Shown in pieces: positions 7,423-16,099 of a stretch of 18,183 nt of DNA. The stretch covers positions 1 through 18,183 of the forward strand of contig DAOVKT010000041.1 of assembly GCA_030631625.1 (NCBI GenBank). The letters run 5' to 3'. Below the pieces are notes generated by a model. The model ran no database searches. It worked only from the letters and a program-made list of their open reading frames with translations, and was not told the origin of the DNA. The translations under genes and the position numbers were made by a program. How positions within the stretch are numbered: position 1 is the stretch's first letter; each line of letters starts with the position of its first letter. The stretch comes from JAGLTZ01 sp023135015 (GTDB lineage: Bacteria > Blakebacterota > Blakebacteria > Blakebacterales > Blakebacteraceae).

Positions 7423-8658
7423 TCAATCAGGGGGCGGTCTGCGCGTTCTGGATGCCTGTTCCAGTTCGTGCAGGTCCTGCTCGAGGCGCATGATGAGGGA
7501 TGTCATATTCGACCTGACCTGGTCGAAACCGGGCATCGCAAACAATCTGTTGAACCCTTCAATGAGCTCACGCCAGCGGGCTATGGAAGCCAGGTCGGAT
7601 ACACTGCGTAACTCGAGTCCGGTAGCCGCCGGACGCGGCATAACAGCCCTTCGATCCCCTACGATCAGGGTGGCCTCAAACAGCATGGTATCCCGCATCA
7701 CCTTCACAGGTACCGCCGTACCCGGAACGGTTGTCAGAACCAGTTCCCTCAGGTGAGCCGGATCCTCCAACTCCTCTCCCCCGTAATGTGTTACAGCATC
7801 GCCGCTCCTCAAACCTGCCAGCTCCGCAGGGCCATCTTCGTCGACATTAAGGAGCATTATCCGGTCGCTGGTGGCCGGATCCATCTCTGCACCGAAGTAT
7901 CCCCACCGGACGCGGCCGAATCCCTCAAGTTCGGTGGCAACATGCATGGCCAGGTCGGCGGTTACAGCAACTGCACTCCCACTACCTGACTGACCCGGTT
8001 CGGGGTTGCCGGCGTATACGACTACACCGACGACTTCACCACCCGGATTGAGCAGAGGCGCTCCGCTCAGACCGCCGTAGACAGGCAGCGTCGTAACGAT
8101 CAGCCCGGTGGGCAGCACCGACTTCACCTCACCGCCGTGCAGGATTGTCCGCTCGCCCAGTGGGTCTGCAAGGACGACCACATCTCCCATTTCGGCAGGC
8201 TTTAAAGCGGGTTGCGGCGGCTCGTTACTGGAAAGCAGCTCGTTTACCGAAAGAAGAGCCAAACCTGTGAAAGGATCGGCTCCCAGCAGGACTGCAGGCA
8301 TCCTGCGGTTGCCGATCTGTACCTCGATTGAATCGGAGCCGGCAACCACGGCGAGGGCTGTAAGGACCCTGTTTGCAACTCCGAAGCGGACTCCGGAGCC
8401 GATATTGAGTACATCAATCTCTCGTCCAGGACCCCTGCCCGCACGCTTTGTCAAGCTGCCAAGCTGTATCCGCATATGGGCCAGTACACGAACCGCGCTC
8501 TGCTGTCCCTTGGCAAGGAGTGCTTCGAATGGAATAGGCGCCCTGGTCGGGTCTGGAGTGGACGTCTGGGCAAGCGCGTTGTCGGGGATGGACAGGAGAA
8601 GCGCCGAAAGAATCAACAGGCTGCCGGGAATTATCCGGGAGTATTGATGGACATACAT
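7423..8658 (-). CDS. Secreted HtrA/DegP-like protein with PDZ domain, probable pseudoprotease
   Basis: 411 residues from the ATG at 8658; a GTG at 8694 is an alternative with 12 more residues. A signal peptide ends near ALA (~28-30). A trypsin-like HtrA domain follows (~85-235), then a PDZ domain (~255-335) and a charged, probably helical tail. Landmarks align with DegP, but two of the three catalytic residues are replaced. The LTNNHVV segment reads LTALAVV (Ala103 for His), and the DPRSDIAL segment reads DPFTGLAL (Gly132 for Asp). The nucleophile region GNSGG reads GLSGA, keeping Ser198. Proteolysis by the usual triad is therefore unlikely; a chaperone, scaffold or sensor role is inferred. 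It lies 19 nt after the anti-sigma gene, where DegS/MucD-type genes often lie. Its start has no convincing ribosome-binding site. Confidence 0.85.
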   Translation of the reverse strand: MYVHQYSRIIPGSLLILSALLLSIPDNALAQTSTPDPTRAPIPFEALLAKGQQSAVRVLAHMRIQLGSLTKRAGRGPGREIDVLNIGSGVRFGVANRVLTALAVVAGSDSIEVQIGNRRMPAVLLGADPFTGLALLSVNELLSSNEPPQPALKPAEMGDVVVLADPLGERTILHGGEVKSVLPTGLIVTTLPVYGGLSGAPLLNPGGEVVGVVVYAGNPEPGQSGSGSAVAVTADLAMHVATELEGFGRVRWGYFGAEMDPATSDRIMLLNVDEDGPAELAGLRSGDAVTHYGGEELEDPAHLRELVLTTVPGTAVPVKVMRDTMLFEATLIVGDRRAVMPRPAATGLELRSVSDLASIARWRELIEGFNRLFAMPGFDQVRSNMTSLIMRLEQDLHELEQASRTRRPPPD

Positions 8659-8677
8659 ATAAGGCACGATTCTATCG

Positions 8678-9226
8678 TTAGAAGCGCACCGCACGAGCGC
8701 CCCGGATCCTTGAGGGCTCCCTTATGGTTGATGTATCCCCTGCTGCTGCCTGCTGGTCGAAGAGGCTCGGAACGTTTTCTTCCCCGACTTGTGCGGGGAG
8801 GACATATCTCTCCCAGCGTGGATTCTGGGTAACCTGCATTTCGGAGGAACCGGCAGCATGCTGATCGAGGGATGCATCCTCAGGCCCACTTCCCACACTT
8901 ACAAGGACCAGAACTACCGCGGCCGCAGCGGCCGAAGCGAGGAACGGGATAGGACGCAGGACAGGCGCGGCTGCCTGGTGCTGTGCAAGGTGCCGGACAG
9001 CCCGTTTGACCGACCACGCCAGCTCCGGGGCTGCTTCGATTCCTCCCAGCCCACCCAGATCGGCTATCAGCGTTTTCATCTCTTCCAGGCGCTGCAGACA
9101 TTCAGGACACTGATCCAGATGCGCCGCAATCTCCTGCTCGACTGATGCCGGCAGGGAGCGATCCAGGTAGGCTGAGAACGATTCAGCCACAAGTTCGCAG
9201 AATGTGGATGATCTACGTACTTTCAT
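8678..9226 (-). CDS. Zinc-finger (ZAS/zf-HC2) transmembrane anti-sigma factor
   Basis: 182 residues. The cytoplasmic N terminus carries the ZAS signature HxxxCxxC (His36, Cys40, Cys43) with an upstream Cys10, typical of anti-sigma factors that hold ECF sigma factors at the membrane. One transmembrane helix (~93-112, Ala/Val-rich) is followed by a ~70-residue periplasmic part with no recognisable domain and a basic C-terminal end. The gene overlaps the ECF sigma gene by 14 nt, the usual sigma/anti-sigma arrangement, so the adjoining sigma factor is its expected partner. Release may involve regulated proteolysis, but no site-1 protease with an intact active site is encoded in this window. Confidence 0.9.
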   Translation of the reverse strand: MKVRRSSTFCELVAESFSAYLDRSLPASVEQEIAAHLDQCPECLQRLEEMKTLIADLGGLGGIEAAPELAWSVKRAVRHLAQHQAAAPVLRPIPFLASAAAAAVVLVLVSVGSGPEDASLDQHAAGSSEMQVTQNPRWERYVLPAQVGEENVPSLFDQQAAAGDTSTIREPSRIRGARAVRF

Positions 9227-9827
9227 GCCACTTTCCCAATTTCTCCTGCAGAATCAATCTACCTCTATTCAGTCGCGATTTTACCGTGCCGACAGGAACC
9301 TGGACTATACCTGCGATTTCCTCGTATGTCATCCCCTGGATATCCCTTAGAATTACCACCTCACGGTATCGGTCCGGGAGCTTATGCACCTCCTTTGTGA
9401 GTTCTTCAATAGCCACCCGGTTCTCAACAATCAAGTCGGGGCCGATTCCGGCGTCAGGGAGCTCGATAGCCGCCTCCTCCTCATTGCGGGAGGGACCGAT
9501 CCGCAGCATCCGCCACCTCTTGCGCCTGCGCCACTCACTCCTGGCCAGATTCCCCGCGATTGTATAGATCCATGTAGAGAATGATGCGATGTTCTTGAAC
9601 TCGGCTCGTTTTCGCCATACTCGAAGGAAGGTTTCCTGAAGTAGGTCCTCAGCCGTATCTGAATCCTTGAGGAACCGTATCAGGTAGCCGTACAGACGGT
9701 CGTAGTAACGATCCACCAACAGGTCGAATGCAACAAGGTTGCCCTCCAGGCTGCTGGAGAGAAGAGCCTCATCCGACATACGGGGCAGATCTACCTGCTC
9801 GATATCTTTTTTCGTCAAAACCGACAT
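9213..9827 (-). CDS. ECF-family RNA polymerase sigma factor (RpoE-like)
   Basis: 204 residues with the two-domain ECF layout. Region 2 spans ~33-100 (AFDLLVDRYYDRLYGYLIR, then AEDLLQETFLRVW and FSTWIYTIAGNLARSEWRRRKR for -10 recognition and core binding). Region 4 spans ~140-197 (LPDRYREVVILRDIQGMTYEEIA, then VPVGTVKSRLNRGR for -35 recognition). The linker ~105-135 is variable. It directs polymerase to a stress or envelope regulon; the downstream membrane anti-sigma factor and HtrA-like protein suggest envelope stress, by analogy with RpoE-RseA. The ATG at 9827 has a GAGGG 4 nt upstream and lies 13 nt after lnt, leaving little room for an autoregulated promoter directly in front of it. It could be driven from inside lnt or by the long upstream transcript. 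Confidence 0.95.
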   Translation of the reverse strand: MSVLTKKDIEQVDLPRMSDEALLSSSLEGNLVAFDLLVDRYYDRLYGYLIRFLKDSDTAEDLLQETFLRVWRKRAEFKNIASFSTWIYTIAGNLARSEWRRRKRWRMLRIGPSRNEEEAAIELPDAGIGPDLIVENRVAIEELTKEVHKLPDRYREVVILRDIQGMTYEEIAGIVQVPVGTVKSRLNRGRLILQEKLGKWHEST

Positions 9828-9840
9828 ACGGCCCTCACTT

Positions 9841-11484
9841 CTATTCTGTTTTTAGGACCGCCCTCCCCTTTTTTGGTTCCATGAAAAGAAAGAGACCTAC
9901 GACAGCCACCAAAAGCGTAATCACCGGCAGCCAGTCACCGGTCCTTGCAAAGAAGGTCATTCCGCTCTCCGGCCACACACGGCCCGCAACCGCGCACTTC
10001 GTGTACAGAGGGGTAGCCATATGTATTCGGCCCCACCGGTCGATCAGGGCAGTCACCCCGCTATTGGCCACTCTGATAACCGGCCGGCGGAATTCCACCG
10101 CACGGAGTGTGGCAGCCTTCGTATGCTGGTAAGGTCCTGTGGTGCGTCCGAACCATGCGTCATTGGTTATAACGGCCAGCACCCGTGCACCGTCTACCAC
10201 TTCGGGCCTCACCAGCCGGGAAAAGACGCTCTCATAGCAGATCAGCAGACCGATCGGCGGCACATCAGGCGTCCTGGGTGTTCCTCCCAGCAAGGGGGCC
10301 CCCTCCCCCATGCTGAAATCGGACCACCCCATGCTCCAGCCGGCCATGAACCCCAGGACTTTCTGGTATGGTACCCGCTCCCCGAAAGGTACGAGCAGCC
10401 GTTTGGCGTATATCTCGCTGCCGGAAGAAAGATATCTGTTGCTCACCATGAAGGCGGCATTGTAGTGCTTGAATCTCCCATTCTTGTGGATGGCCGCAAA
10501 GGCACCGGTCATAATCGGCACTCTTATCTCTTTTTGAAGATCCTGCACGAACTGCCGCGACCTCCATGATCGGTTCAGATATTGCACCACCGCCGTTTCG
10601 GGCCATACGATCAGGTCGATATTCCCTCCAGTTTCAGCGATTGCGGCACGGGTGAGCCTGCCGTAGAGGTAGAAGTTATACTGGAGCATCTGAGGGGCGA
10701 GTTTCACATCAGGCCTCACACTGCCCTGTATGGCGGCCACACGCAGAGGCCTGCCCCCTTCTTCAATCCATGGCGGGATCTCCGCTACGGTCAGCTCACC
10801 GCCGAGTCTGGTGAAACGTTCCGATTCGTCTGCCCCACCGGCTATCAGGACAATCCGGCCGTAAAGCAGGACAATCAAGGCCAGGCCTGCCGCCGGACCA
10901 AAGACCTTTGCTATCGAGAAAGGTTTTATCTCAACTTTATCTTTAGATAAACGGCGTAAGCCACTGTAAACCAAGCTATTAATAGCTGCCACCCAAAGAT
11001 CCAACCCCCATGCGCCGGATATTGCTGCAAGCTGAATGGCTGCCGGTGTGTAAGTCTGGGTTAGCGACAGCGACAGCCATGGGCAACCCATTTCCCCGAG
11101 GCTCTTCAGGTAGAGGAAACCTGTCCATACGAATGGGAAGAACCAGGCCCTGCGCTCTTGCCGTATCCGGCACAGAAGCCATGTGAAGAGTCCATCCACC
11201 ACACCGAGGTAGACCAGAGCGCCGAGGAAGGACCCGACATGGTTTGCAGCCAACCAGTACAGCCCTAAGGCGTTGACGAGTATGCCCCATGACAGTCCGT
11301 ACCCGAATGCTCTCCTCCCCCTTAAACCTTCAATACCGATAAGGAAGGGAACAAGCGCGATGTATGCCAGCCAGCCGGTCGGGAATGGCGGCTGGGCTAT
11401 TGTCAACAGAACTGCAGAAGCAAGCAGATAACGAAATCTTGATAGAGGCTCTATATCACGGTCCGTCACCGCGTATGCGCTCAT
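9841..11484 (-). CDS. lnt: Apolipoprotein N-acyltransferase
   Basis: A 547-residue inner-membrane enzyme adding the third acyl chain to the N-terminal Cys of lipoproteins, the last maturation step in diderms. The N-terminal ~210 residues hold the usual cluster of membrane helices. The nitrilase-fold periplasmic domain (~245-500) has all three catalytic residues: Glu296 in VWPETAV, Lys361 in KRLLVPFGE, and Cys416 in LLICYESVF with the following Glu418. A last helix (~518-535) precedes a basic tail. The start at 11484 has GGAGG 5 nt upstream and overlaps the epimerase gene by 29 nt. Its presence agrees with the lipobox proteins in this window. Confidence 0.96.
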   Translation of the reverse strand: MSAYAVTDRDIEPLSRFRYLLASAVLLTIAQPPFPTGWLAYIALVPFLIGIEGLRGRRAFGYGLSWGILVNALGLYWLAANHVGSFLGALVYLGVVDGLFTWLLCRIRQERRAWFFPFVWTGFLYLKSLGEMGCPWLSLSLTQTYTPAAIQLAAISGAWGLDLWVAAINSLVYSGLRRLSKDKVEIKPFSIAKVFGPAAGLALIVLLYGRIVLIAGGADESERFTRLGGELTVAEIPPWIEEGGRPLRVAAIQGSVRPDVKLAPQMLQYNFYLYGRLTRAAIAETGGNIDLIVWPETAVVQYLNRSWRSRQFVQDLQKEIRVPIMTGAFAAIHKNGRFKHYNAAFMVSNRYLSSGSEIYAKRLLVPFGERVPYQKVLGFMAGWSMGWSDFSMGEGAPLLGGTPRTPDVPPIGLLICYESVFSRLVRPEVVDGARVLAVITNDAWFGRTTGPYQHTKAATLRAVEFRRPVIRVANSGVTALIDRWGRIHMATPLYTKCAVAGRVWPESGMTFFARTGDWLPVITLLVAVVGLFLFMEPKKGRAVLKTE

Positions 11485-12439
11485 CGGGTCCTCCGATCTC
11501 CGCCGCCCTCCGGAAATAGCGGACAGTGCGTTTGAGCCCCTCTTCGAGCGGGACCTGCAAACGCCAACCCCAGGTCTCCCAGGCCCTCACAGGGTCGATC
11601 ACCGACCGGCTCTGTTCCCCCGGCTTAGCGGGACCGTGGTTTTCAGCGCCCCCCCATCCGACAGCCTCGACCAGCCCGTGGTAGATATCCAGAACCGTGC
11701 TCTCCTTCCCAGAGCCGATGTTTACAACTATGGTTTCGGGTCCATCGAGTGCGGCAAGGTTGGCGGCGACAACATCTCCCACATAGATGTAATCCCTGGT
11801 CTGCAGGCCGTCCCCGTTGATAGTGGGTTCAGTCGTGTTCAGCAGTTGGTGGGTGAAAATCGCCACGACCCCTGCCTCGCCGAAGGGATTCTGGCGTGGC
11901 CCGTAGACATTCGCATATCTGAGGGCTGCGAAACCTATCCCATGCACCTCATGGTAGGCACGCAGGTACTTCTCAACTGATACCTTGGCCACTCCGTAAG
12001 GGCTGACCGGATCGGTAGGGTGGGTTTCATCTGCCGGGAACCGCTCCTGCTCGCCGTATACTGCCCCCCCCGTCGAGGCGAAGATCATTCGTCCGACACC
12101 ATACCTAACGCAGGCATCCAACACGACCAGCGACCCGAGTATGTTCACGTATGCATCAAAGCGGGGATCGGCAACCGAGCGCCTGATATCCATCTGTGCG
12201 GCATGGTGGTTGACTACATCCGGCTTGAACTCGCCCAATACCCTATTCACCAGCTCCTCATCCCTTATATCACCTTCATAGAAGGCAACGCCGGGGGGCA
12301 GCAGATTTCTGTCACCTGTGCTTAGGTCGTCCAATACCGCAACCTCATGACCATGCTGCAGGTAGGCGTCAGCCACGTGCGAGCCGATAAAACCCGCTCC
12401 GCCCGTTACAAGGATCCTTATAGGCTCACCTGCGTTCAT
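11456..12439 (-). CDS. NAD-dependent sugar-nucleotide epimerase/dehydratase (GalE-like, extended SDR)
   Basis: 327 residues from the ATG at 12439, which has an AGGAG 7 nt upstream; a start 24 nt earlier is possible but less well supported. The Rossmann nucleotide-binding motif GGAGFIG is at ~13-19, the acidic residues LDDLSTG that bind the cofactor ribose follow ~30 residues later, and the catalytic YxxxK is Tyr148/Lys152 with Ser/Thr near 122-123. This is the extended SDR family acting on UDP- or dTDP-sugars. Segments such as YANVYGPRQNPFGEAGVVAIF and RDYIYVGDVV are typical of UDP-glucose 4-epimerase-like members. The exact sugar is not decidable. It lies between two lipoprotein-related genes, so cell-surface polysaccharide precursor supply is a reasonable inference. 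Confidence 0.9.
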   Translation of the reverse strand: MNAGEPIRILVTGGAGFIGSHVADAYLQHGHEVAVLDDLSTGDRNLLPPGVAFYEGDIRDEELVNRVLGEFKPDVVNHHAAQMDIRRSVADPRFDAYVNILGSLVVLDACVRYGVGRMIFASTGGAVYGEQERFPADETHPTDPVSPYGVAKVSVEKYLRAYHEVHGIGFAALRYANVYGPRQNPFGEAGVVAIFTHQLLNTTEPTINGDGLQTRDYIYVGDVVAANLAALDGPETIVVNIGSGKESTVLDIYHGLVEAVGWGGAENHGPAKPGEQSRSVIDPVRAWETWGWRLQVPLEEGLKRTVRYFRRAAEIGGPDERIRGDGP

Positions 12440-13625
12440 CAATTTTCTCCTGGATCGAGGCAATATAGCTTTGCGCCAGGGGTCCTGTCCGGAATGTCCG
12501 GATCATGACATCAAGTTGTCGTAAGAGGGTTTCCTTTGGTTCGTTGGGATAGAATACCGCTCCATCCAGCCACCAGAGACGCCCGGTTTCGGAATCAATA
12601 AAGCAGTAGGCAACCATCGGTCCACCAGAGAAAGGCTCATCAATGTGCCAACGACCGTATTGACGTATTGCCCAGCGACCGTTGAATTCTACAATTGTGC
12701 TGGTTGTTGCCGACCGAAGAACAAAATCATCATCGAAGTAATTACTGGTGATTTCGTCTCTGAAATCCCACGACTGCTGAGCAAGCCTTCGGATCTCAAC
12801 GGGATCCGGATCCTCCCCGCGCTCAATGACCTGGCCGAGTTCCTCCAGGCGATACGCCCAGCTCAATCCCCGTTCCTCCAGATCCTCAAGTGGAACCCAG
12901 TATGCAAAGAACCATCTCTCAGGTCCGTATTTAATCATACGGATCAAGGATTCGCGCGCGTAGGTCGTAACCATCCTGAAACCCCACGGTACACGCATCG
13001 TGAACTGGTAATTGCTCAGGAGCGTATCCTCCAGAGCGTACTGCTCGTCCTGCCTGTAGATCAGGTCTGCTATACGTTCATTAAGCCTCTCCTCCATGAG
13101 CCTGTAGAGGGTTTCACTGTGCGTCCCAATGTATTCAAGCAGGCGCTCTCTGGTGTCGGCTGTGATTATCAGAAAGAGCTGCTTCCTGGTATATGGATCC
13201 TCCTGCACCACGTGCAGAGCCCGCTTGTTCTCATATATCCACTGGCGCACTTCGGGTGAAAGCAGTGCCCGGACCTTCTCTGCGGTCGGGGTGAGATCTT
13301 CAAGGGGGGCACATATCACCAGGTTCTTGAATCGTGGAAGGAATTTCCAGGCATCGGGCTCCAGATGGCGCATCCGGAAAATGAGTTCCGGCCTCGGCGT
13401 ATAGACCTCCCTGCGGAAAACCTTTTCAAGCTCGGGACCGTAAATAGACCAGTTCTGCTCATCCGAATACACCATGATCTGGTTCCGATCCCCTATCGCC
13501 TCCCTGACCTTTCGCTCACAGCCTGGCAGGAGCACCATCACCGCAGCCACCGCCAGCACTGCCGTGCCTGTTGCAGATAGGGTTGTTTTCACTCCTGGTT
13601 TGCCTTTCATATTACTTTTAATCAC
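12426..13625 (-). CDS. DUF4837-like lipoprotein
   Basis: 399 residues with a hydrophobic N-terminal segment ending in a lipobox-like VLLPGC (Cys36). The mature part begins with an early 'W..YGPELEKVF' segment and FRMRHLEPDAWKFLPRFKNLVI, and ends with a FSGGPMVAYCFID and GAVFYPNEPKETLLRQLDVMI stretch. In order and pattern these resemble DUF4837 proteins, lipoproteins known mainly from Bacteroidetes and relatives; the match is from memory of the pattern. The function is unknown. The start is taken as the GTG at 13625, forming GTGA with the previous stop and preceded by GGGGAAG; an ATG at 13610 would shorten it by 5 residues. Its 3' end overlaps the epimerase start by 14 nt. Confidence 0.75.
   Translation of the reverse strand: MIKSNMKGKPGVKTTLSATGTAVLAVAAVMVLLPGCERKVREAIGDRNQIMVYSDEQNWSIYGPELEKVFRREVYTPRPELIFRMRHLEPDAWKFLPRFKNLVICAPLEDLTPTAEKVRALLSPEVRQWIYENKRALHVVQEDPYTRKQLFLIITADTRERLLEYIGTHSETLYRLMEERLNERIADLIYRQDEQYALEDTLLSNYQFTMRVPWGFRMVTTYARESLIRMIKYGPERWFFAYWVPLEDLEERGLSWAYRLEELGQVIERGEDPDPVEIRRLAQQSWDFRDEITSNYFDDDFVLRSATTSTIVEFNGRWAIRQYGRWHIDEPFSGGPMVAYCFIDSETGRLWWLDGAVFYPNEPKETLLRQLDVMIRTFRTGPLAQSYIASIQEKIDERR
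12447..12451 (-). promoter_or_regulatory. Ribosome-binding site fixing the epimerase start
   Basis: AGGAG on the minus strand lies 7 nt before the ATG at 12439, inside the 3' end of the DUF4837-like gene. It favours this start over one at 12463. Confidence 0.7.
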
Positions 13626-14929
13626 GCTTCCCCATTATTGCCGGGAGGTTTCGAACCTGTAGCTTCCCTGCCGGCTGCAACATCAAGCGTGCGTAGGATC
13701 AGCCAACCCACAACGAAAAACAGGCTGACGGACAAGACCGCCCAACGCTGGCTTCCGGTGAGAAGACTGACCAGCCCGAAAAGCAACGGTCCGAGAATTG
13801 CCGAGAACTTACCGCACAGGCCGTAGAAACCGTAGAATTCCGCTTCCTTACTGACTGGTGTAAATTCAGCCATCAGCGTTCTGCTGGCCGCCTGGCTCGA
13901 TCCCATGGCAATGCCGGCAATAGCTCCAACTAGATAGAACGCGAGTGCGTCTCTGGCCAGAAAGGCACCCGCTGCCATAACTGTCCACAGCGCAAGGGTG
14001 AGTTCAACCGTCGGTTTTGCCCCCCACCGGTCGGTCAGCAGACCCAATGCCCACGCCCCGGCAACTGCTGCGAACTGGATCACAGCGAAGAAGACGATTA
14101 CCTGGAGGGCATTGAACCCCAGTGTCTCGGCCGCATAAATCCCGCCGAAAGCTATCACAGTGTTTATTCCATCGCTGTATATGAAGTAGGCCAGCAGGAA
14201 GTGGGCCGTGTGACGGTAATGATGAAGGTGTGAGATGGTATCGCGGACCCTGATCCACCCCTCCCTCCACGGGTTCCTGGCCATACTCACAAGCGGCGGC
14301 CGTTCTCGCACGTAGAGAAAGAAAGGAATGGAGAAGACAAGGAAGAAGAGAGCAGCTATCAGAAAGGCCGGTGCCAACTCTCCATGATCACCCAGTTCTG
14401 TGGCGCGCTTGGCGAATGGAAGGGCCAGGGTCAGCGTGATAAGTGCTCCTACATAGCCCCATGCAAAACCCATTCCGGAGACGTAACCACGCCGTTTTGG
14501 AGAGCTGATTTGCGGTAGGAAGGCATTGTAAAAAACCAGACCGCCCTGAAAACCGATGTTTCCGAGAGTGAAAAGTAACAGGCCCCACCATATCTGGCCG
14601 GGACCCACCGTCATCATGAGAGCGGTCGGGACAATGCAGAGGGCGGTGTATAGCCCGATGAAGAGCTTTTTGCACGAGGTTCCGTCGGCTATCGCACCCA
14701 GGTATGGACTGGTGATACCTACCAGCATCATCGACACGGCGTTGCCCAGACCCCACAGAAAGTCACCGACTTCGCTATCGCCCCACGGGAGTGCTATTGC
14801 CAAATCACCAACTACATATTCCCGGAAATAGATTGCATAGGCGACCGTAACCACCATTACGGTGAAGCTGGTATTTGCAAAATCAAAGAGGTACCAGCTC
14901 CATAGCTCGCGACGATCATTCTCTCTCAC
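13622..14929 (-). CDS. MFS transporter, UMF1/Atg22-like family
   Basis: 435 residues with about twelve hydrophobic segments. The N terminus ELWSWYLFDFANTSFTVMV is the characteristic 'WYLYDWANSAF' opening of UMF1 family transporters, which are bacterial relatives of the vacuolar effluxer Atg22. The SDGINTVIAFGG segment in the second half is also typical. It is an inner-membrane secondary transporter, and the substrate is unknown. The GTG start at 14929 overlaps the stop of the RNase HII-YraN gene as GTGA, with a GGAGG ~11 nt upstream. Its own stop overlaps the DUF4837-like start in the same 4-nt manner. Transporter and lipoprotein are therefore coupled to the nucleic-acid enzyme gene, although no functional link is obvious. 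Confidence 0.9.
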   Translation of the reverse strand: MRENDRRELWSWYLFDFANTSFTVMVVTVAYAIYFREYVVGDLAIALPWGDSEVGDFLWGLGNAVSMMLVGITSPYLGAIADGTSCKKLFIGLYTALCIVPTALMMTVGPGQIWWGLLLFTLGNIGFQGGLVFYNAFLPQISSPKRRGYVSGMGFAWGYVGALITLTLALPFAKRATELGDHGELAPAFLIAALFFLVFSIPFFLYVRERPPLVSMARNPWREGWIRVRDTISHLHHYRHTAHFLLAYFIYSDGINTVIAFGGIYAAETLGFNALQVIVFFAVIQFAAVAGAWALGLLTDRWGAKPTVELTLALWTVMAAGAFLARDALAFYLVGAIAGIAMGSSQAASRTLMAEFTPVSKEAEFYGFYGLCGKFSAILGPLLFGLVSLLTGSQRWAVLSVSLFFVVGWLILRTLDVAAGREATGSKPPGNNGEA

Positions 14930-16092
14930 GGTTCAACGCCCTCCACCCTGGTAAGCTCGGGGGGCTCCCAGCTACGATCAACAACCCCGACCAGATCGAA
15001 TCTCAGCCTCAAACCGGTTCTCACTTCTCCCAGACCGCGCATATAAGCTGCCGCAGCACTTCGCCACCGACGGCGCTGTGCTTCACCCAGCCATGTGAGT
15101 GGAGACCCCGCCTGCGGGCTGCGCGCTGCCTTAATCTCTACCATCACGATCTCGTCATCACGTCTGCATACCAGATCCAGCTCTCCTCCTCCCCCGCGCC
15201 ATCTCCTTTCGGCAACAGTGTAGCCGCGTGACCTGTAATCGTCGGCGACAATCTCTTCTGCTCTCTCTCCCCACTCTTGCGGGCTCTCTCCGTCAGTCAC
15301 CGGTTTCAGTGAGAGCTGCCGGTCTTTCTTGAGAAAGGATCTGCGGTGAACCGGCGAGGGTCCCAACCTTTCCAGAGCCTCGAAATGCCGGGCTGTTGCA
15401 TACCCCTTGTGAGAGGCGAACCCATATTCCGGATACTGTCTGTCCAGCTCTTTCATCATCGTGTCGCGGCTTACTTTGGCCACGACGCTCGCCGCCGCTA
15501 TAACCCTGCATCTCCTATCCCCACCGACCAGCGCCTGGTGAGGCACAGGACACGAAGAGAGAGGGCGACCGTCAACCAGAGCGAAGACGGCGGGTGGGTC
15601 GAGGGAGGTCAGAGCTCTCTCAACGGCCAGGTGGACCGCCCCGAGGATGTTGTGTCTCTCTATCTCTTCAACAGAGCCTACACCGATTCCCCAGGTGGGT
15701 GCAGCGGTTATGATGGTCTCATATGCAATCTGACGAGCTTTAGCGGTCATACGTTTGGAGTCATCAAGGGAGTGGTGTAAATAATCGGGTGGTAAAATGA
15801 CGGCGGCAGCGACGACGGGACCCGCAAGAGGTCCACGGCCTGCCTCATCGACACCGGCAACCAGATGGTATCCCTTTCCCCACAGACGCCTCTCGGGATC
15901 ACAAAAGGCCCGCCAGCGCGCCTCCTGCTGACGGACCTTTTCCCGGTCAAGTCTGGCCCTGCGTGCGAGATTCCTTGCCCCCTTTCGGGGATCGTGTTCC
16001 AATGCGCAGATCAGCCTCTCGCGCTCTGTATCGTCGCAGGAAGTGAGAATCAGCTCCTCAAGCCTGCGCAGGCTGTAAGGCCGGAGATCCAC
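14926..16092 (-). CDS. rnhB: Fused RNase HII - YraN (UPF0102) nuclease-like protein
   Basis: One uninterrupted frame carries two families. Numbered from the GTG at 16092 (388 residues), residues 1-~65 are a charged extension like that of Firmicutes RnhB, including DPRKGARNLARRARL. Residues ~75-258 are RNase HII, with Asp82/Glu83 in GVDEAGRGPLAGP, Asp174 in VDG and Asp210 in AKVSRD, all four catalytic acids. After a short linker, residues ~272-375 are YraN: GERAEEIVADDYRSRGY, then GELDLV (Glu304, Asp306), VEIK (Glu319, Lys321) and LRFDLVGV, an intact PD-(D/E)xK-type core. RNase HII cuts RNA in RNA/DNA duplexes and starts ribonucleotide excision; YraN is a poorly understood endonuclease-like protein. 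The frame is open to 16266, but the GTG 7 nt after rplS avoids a 167-nt overlap. The start is moderately sure. Confidence 0.92.
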   Translation of the reverse strand: MDLRPYSLRRLEELILTSCDDTERERLICALEHDPRKGARNLARRARLDREKVRQQEARWRAFCDPERRLWGKGYHLVAGVDEAGRGPLAGPVVAAAVILPPDYLHHSLDDSKRMTAKARQIAYETIITAAPTWGIGVGSVEEIERHNILGAVHLAVERALTSLDPPAVFALVDGRPLSSCPVPHQALVGGDRRCRVIAAASVVAKVSRDTMMKELDRQYPEYGFASHKGYATARHFEALERLGPSPVHRRSFLKKDRQLSLKPVTDGESPQEWGERAEEIVADDYRSRGYTVAERRWRGGGGELDLVCRRDDEIVMVEIKAARSPQAGSPLTWLGEAQRRRWRSAAAAYMRGLGEVRTGLRLRFDLVGVVDRSWEPPELTRVEGVEP

Positions 16093-16099
16093 ACTGATC

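Noticed and set aside
7423..8658. Calling the HtrA-like gene an active serine protease
   Set aside because: Only the Ser of the triad is visible; His and Asp positions are Ala and Gly.
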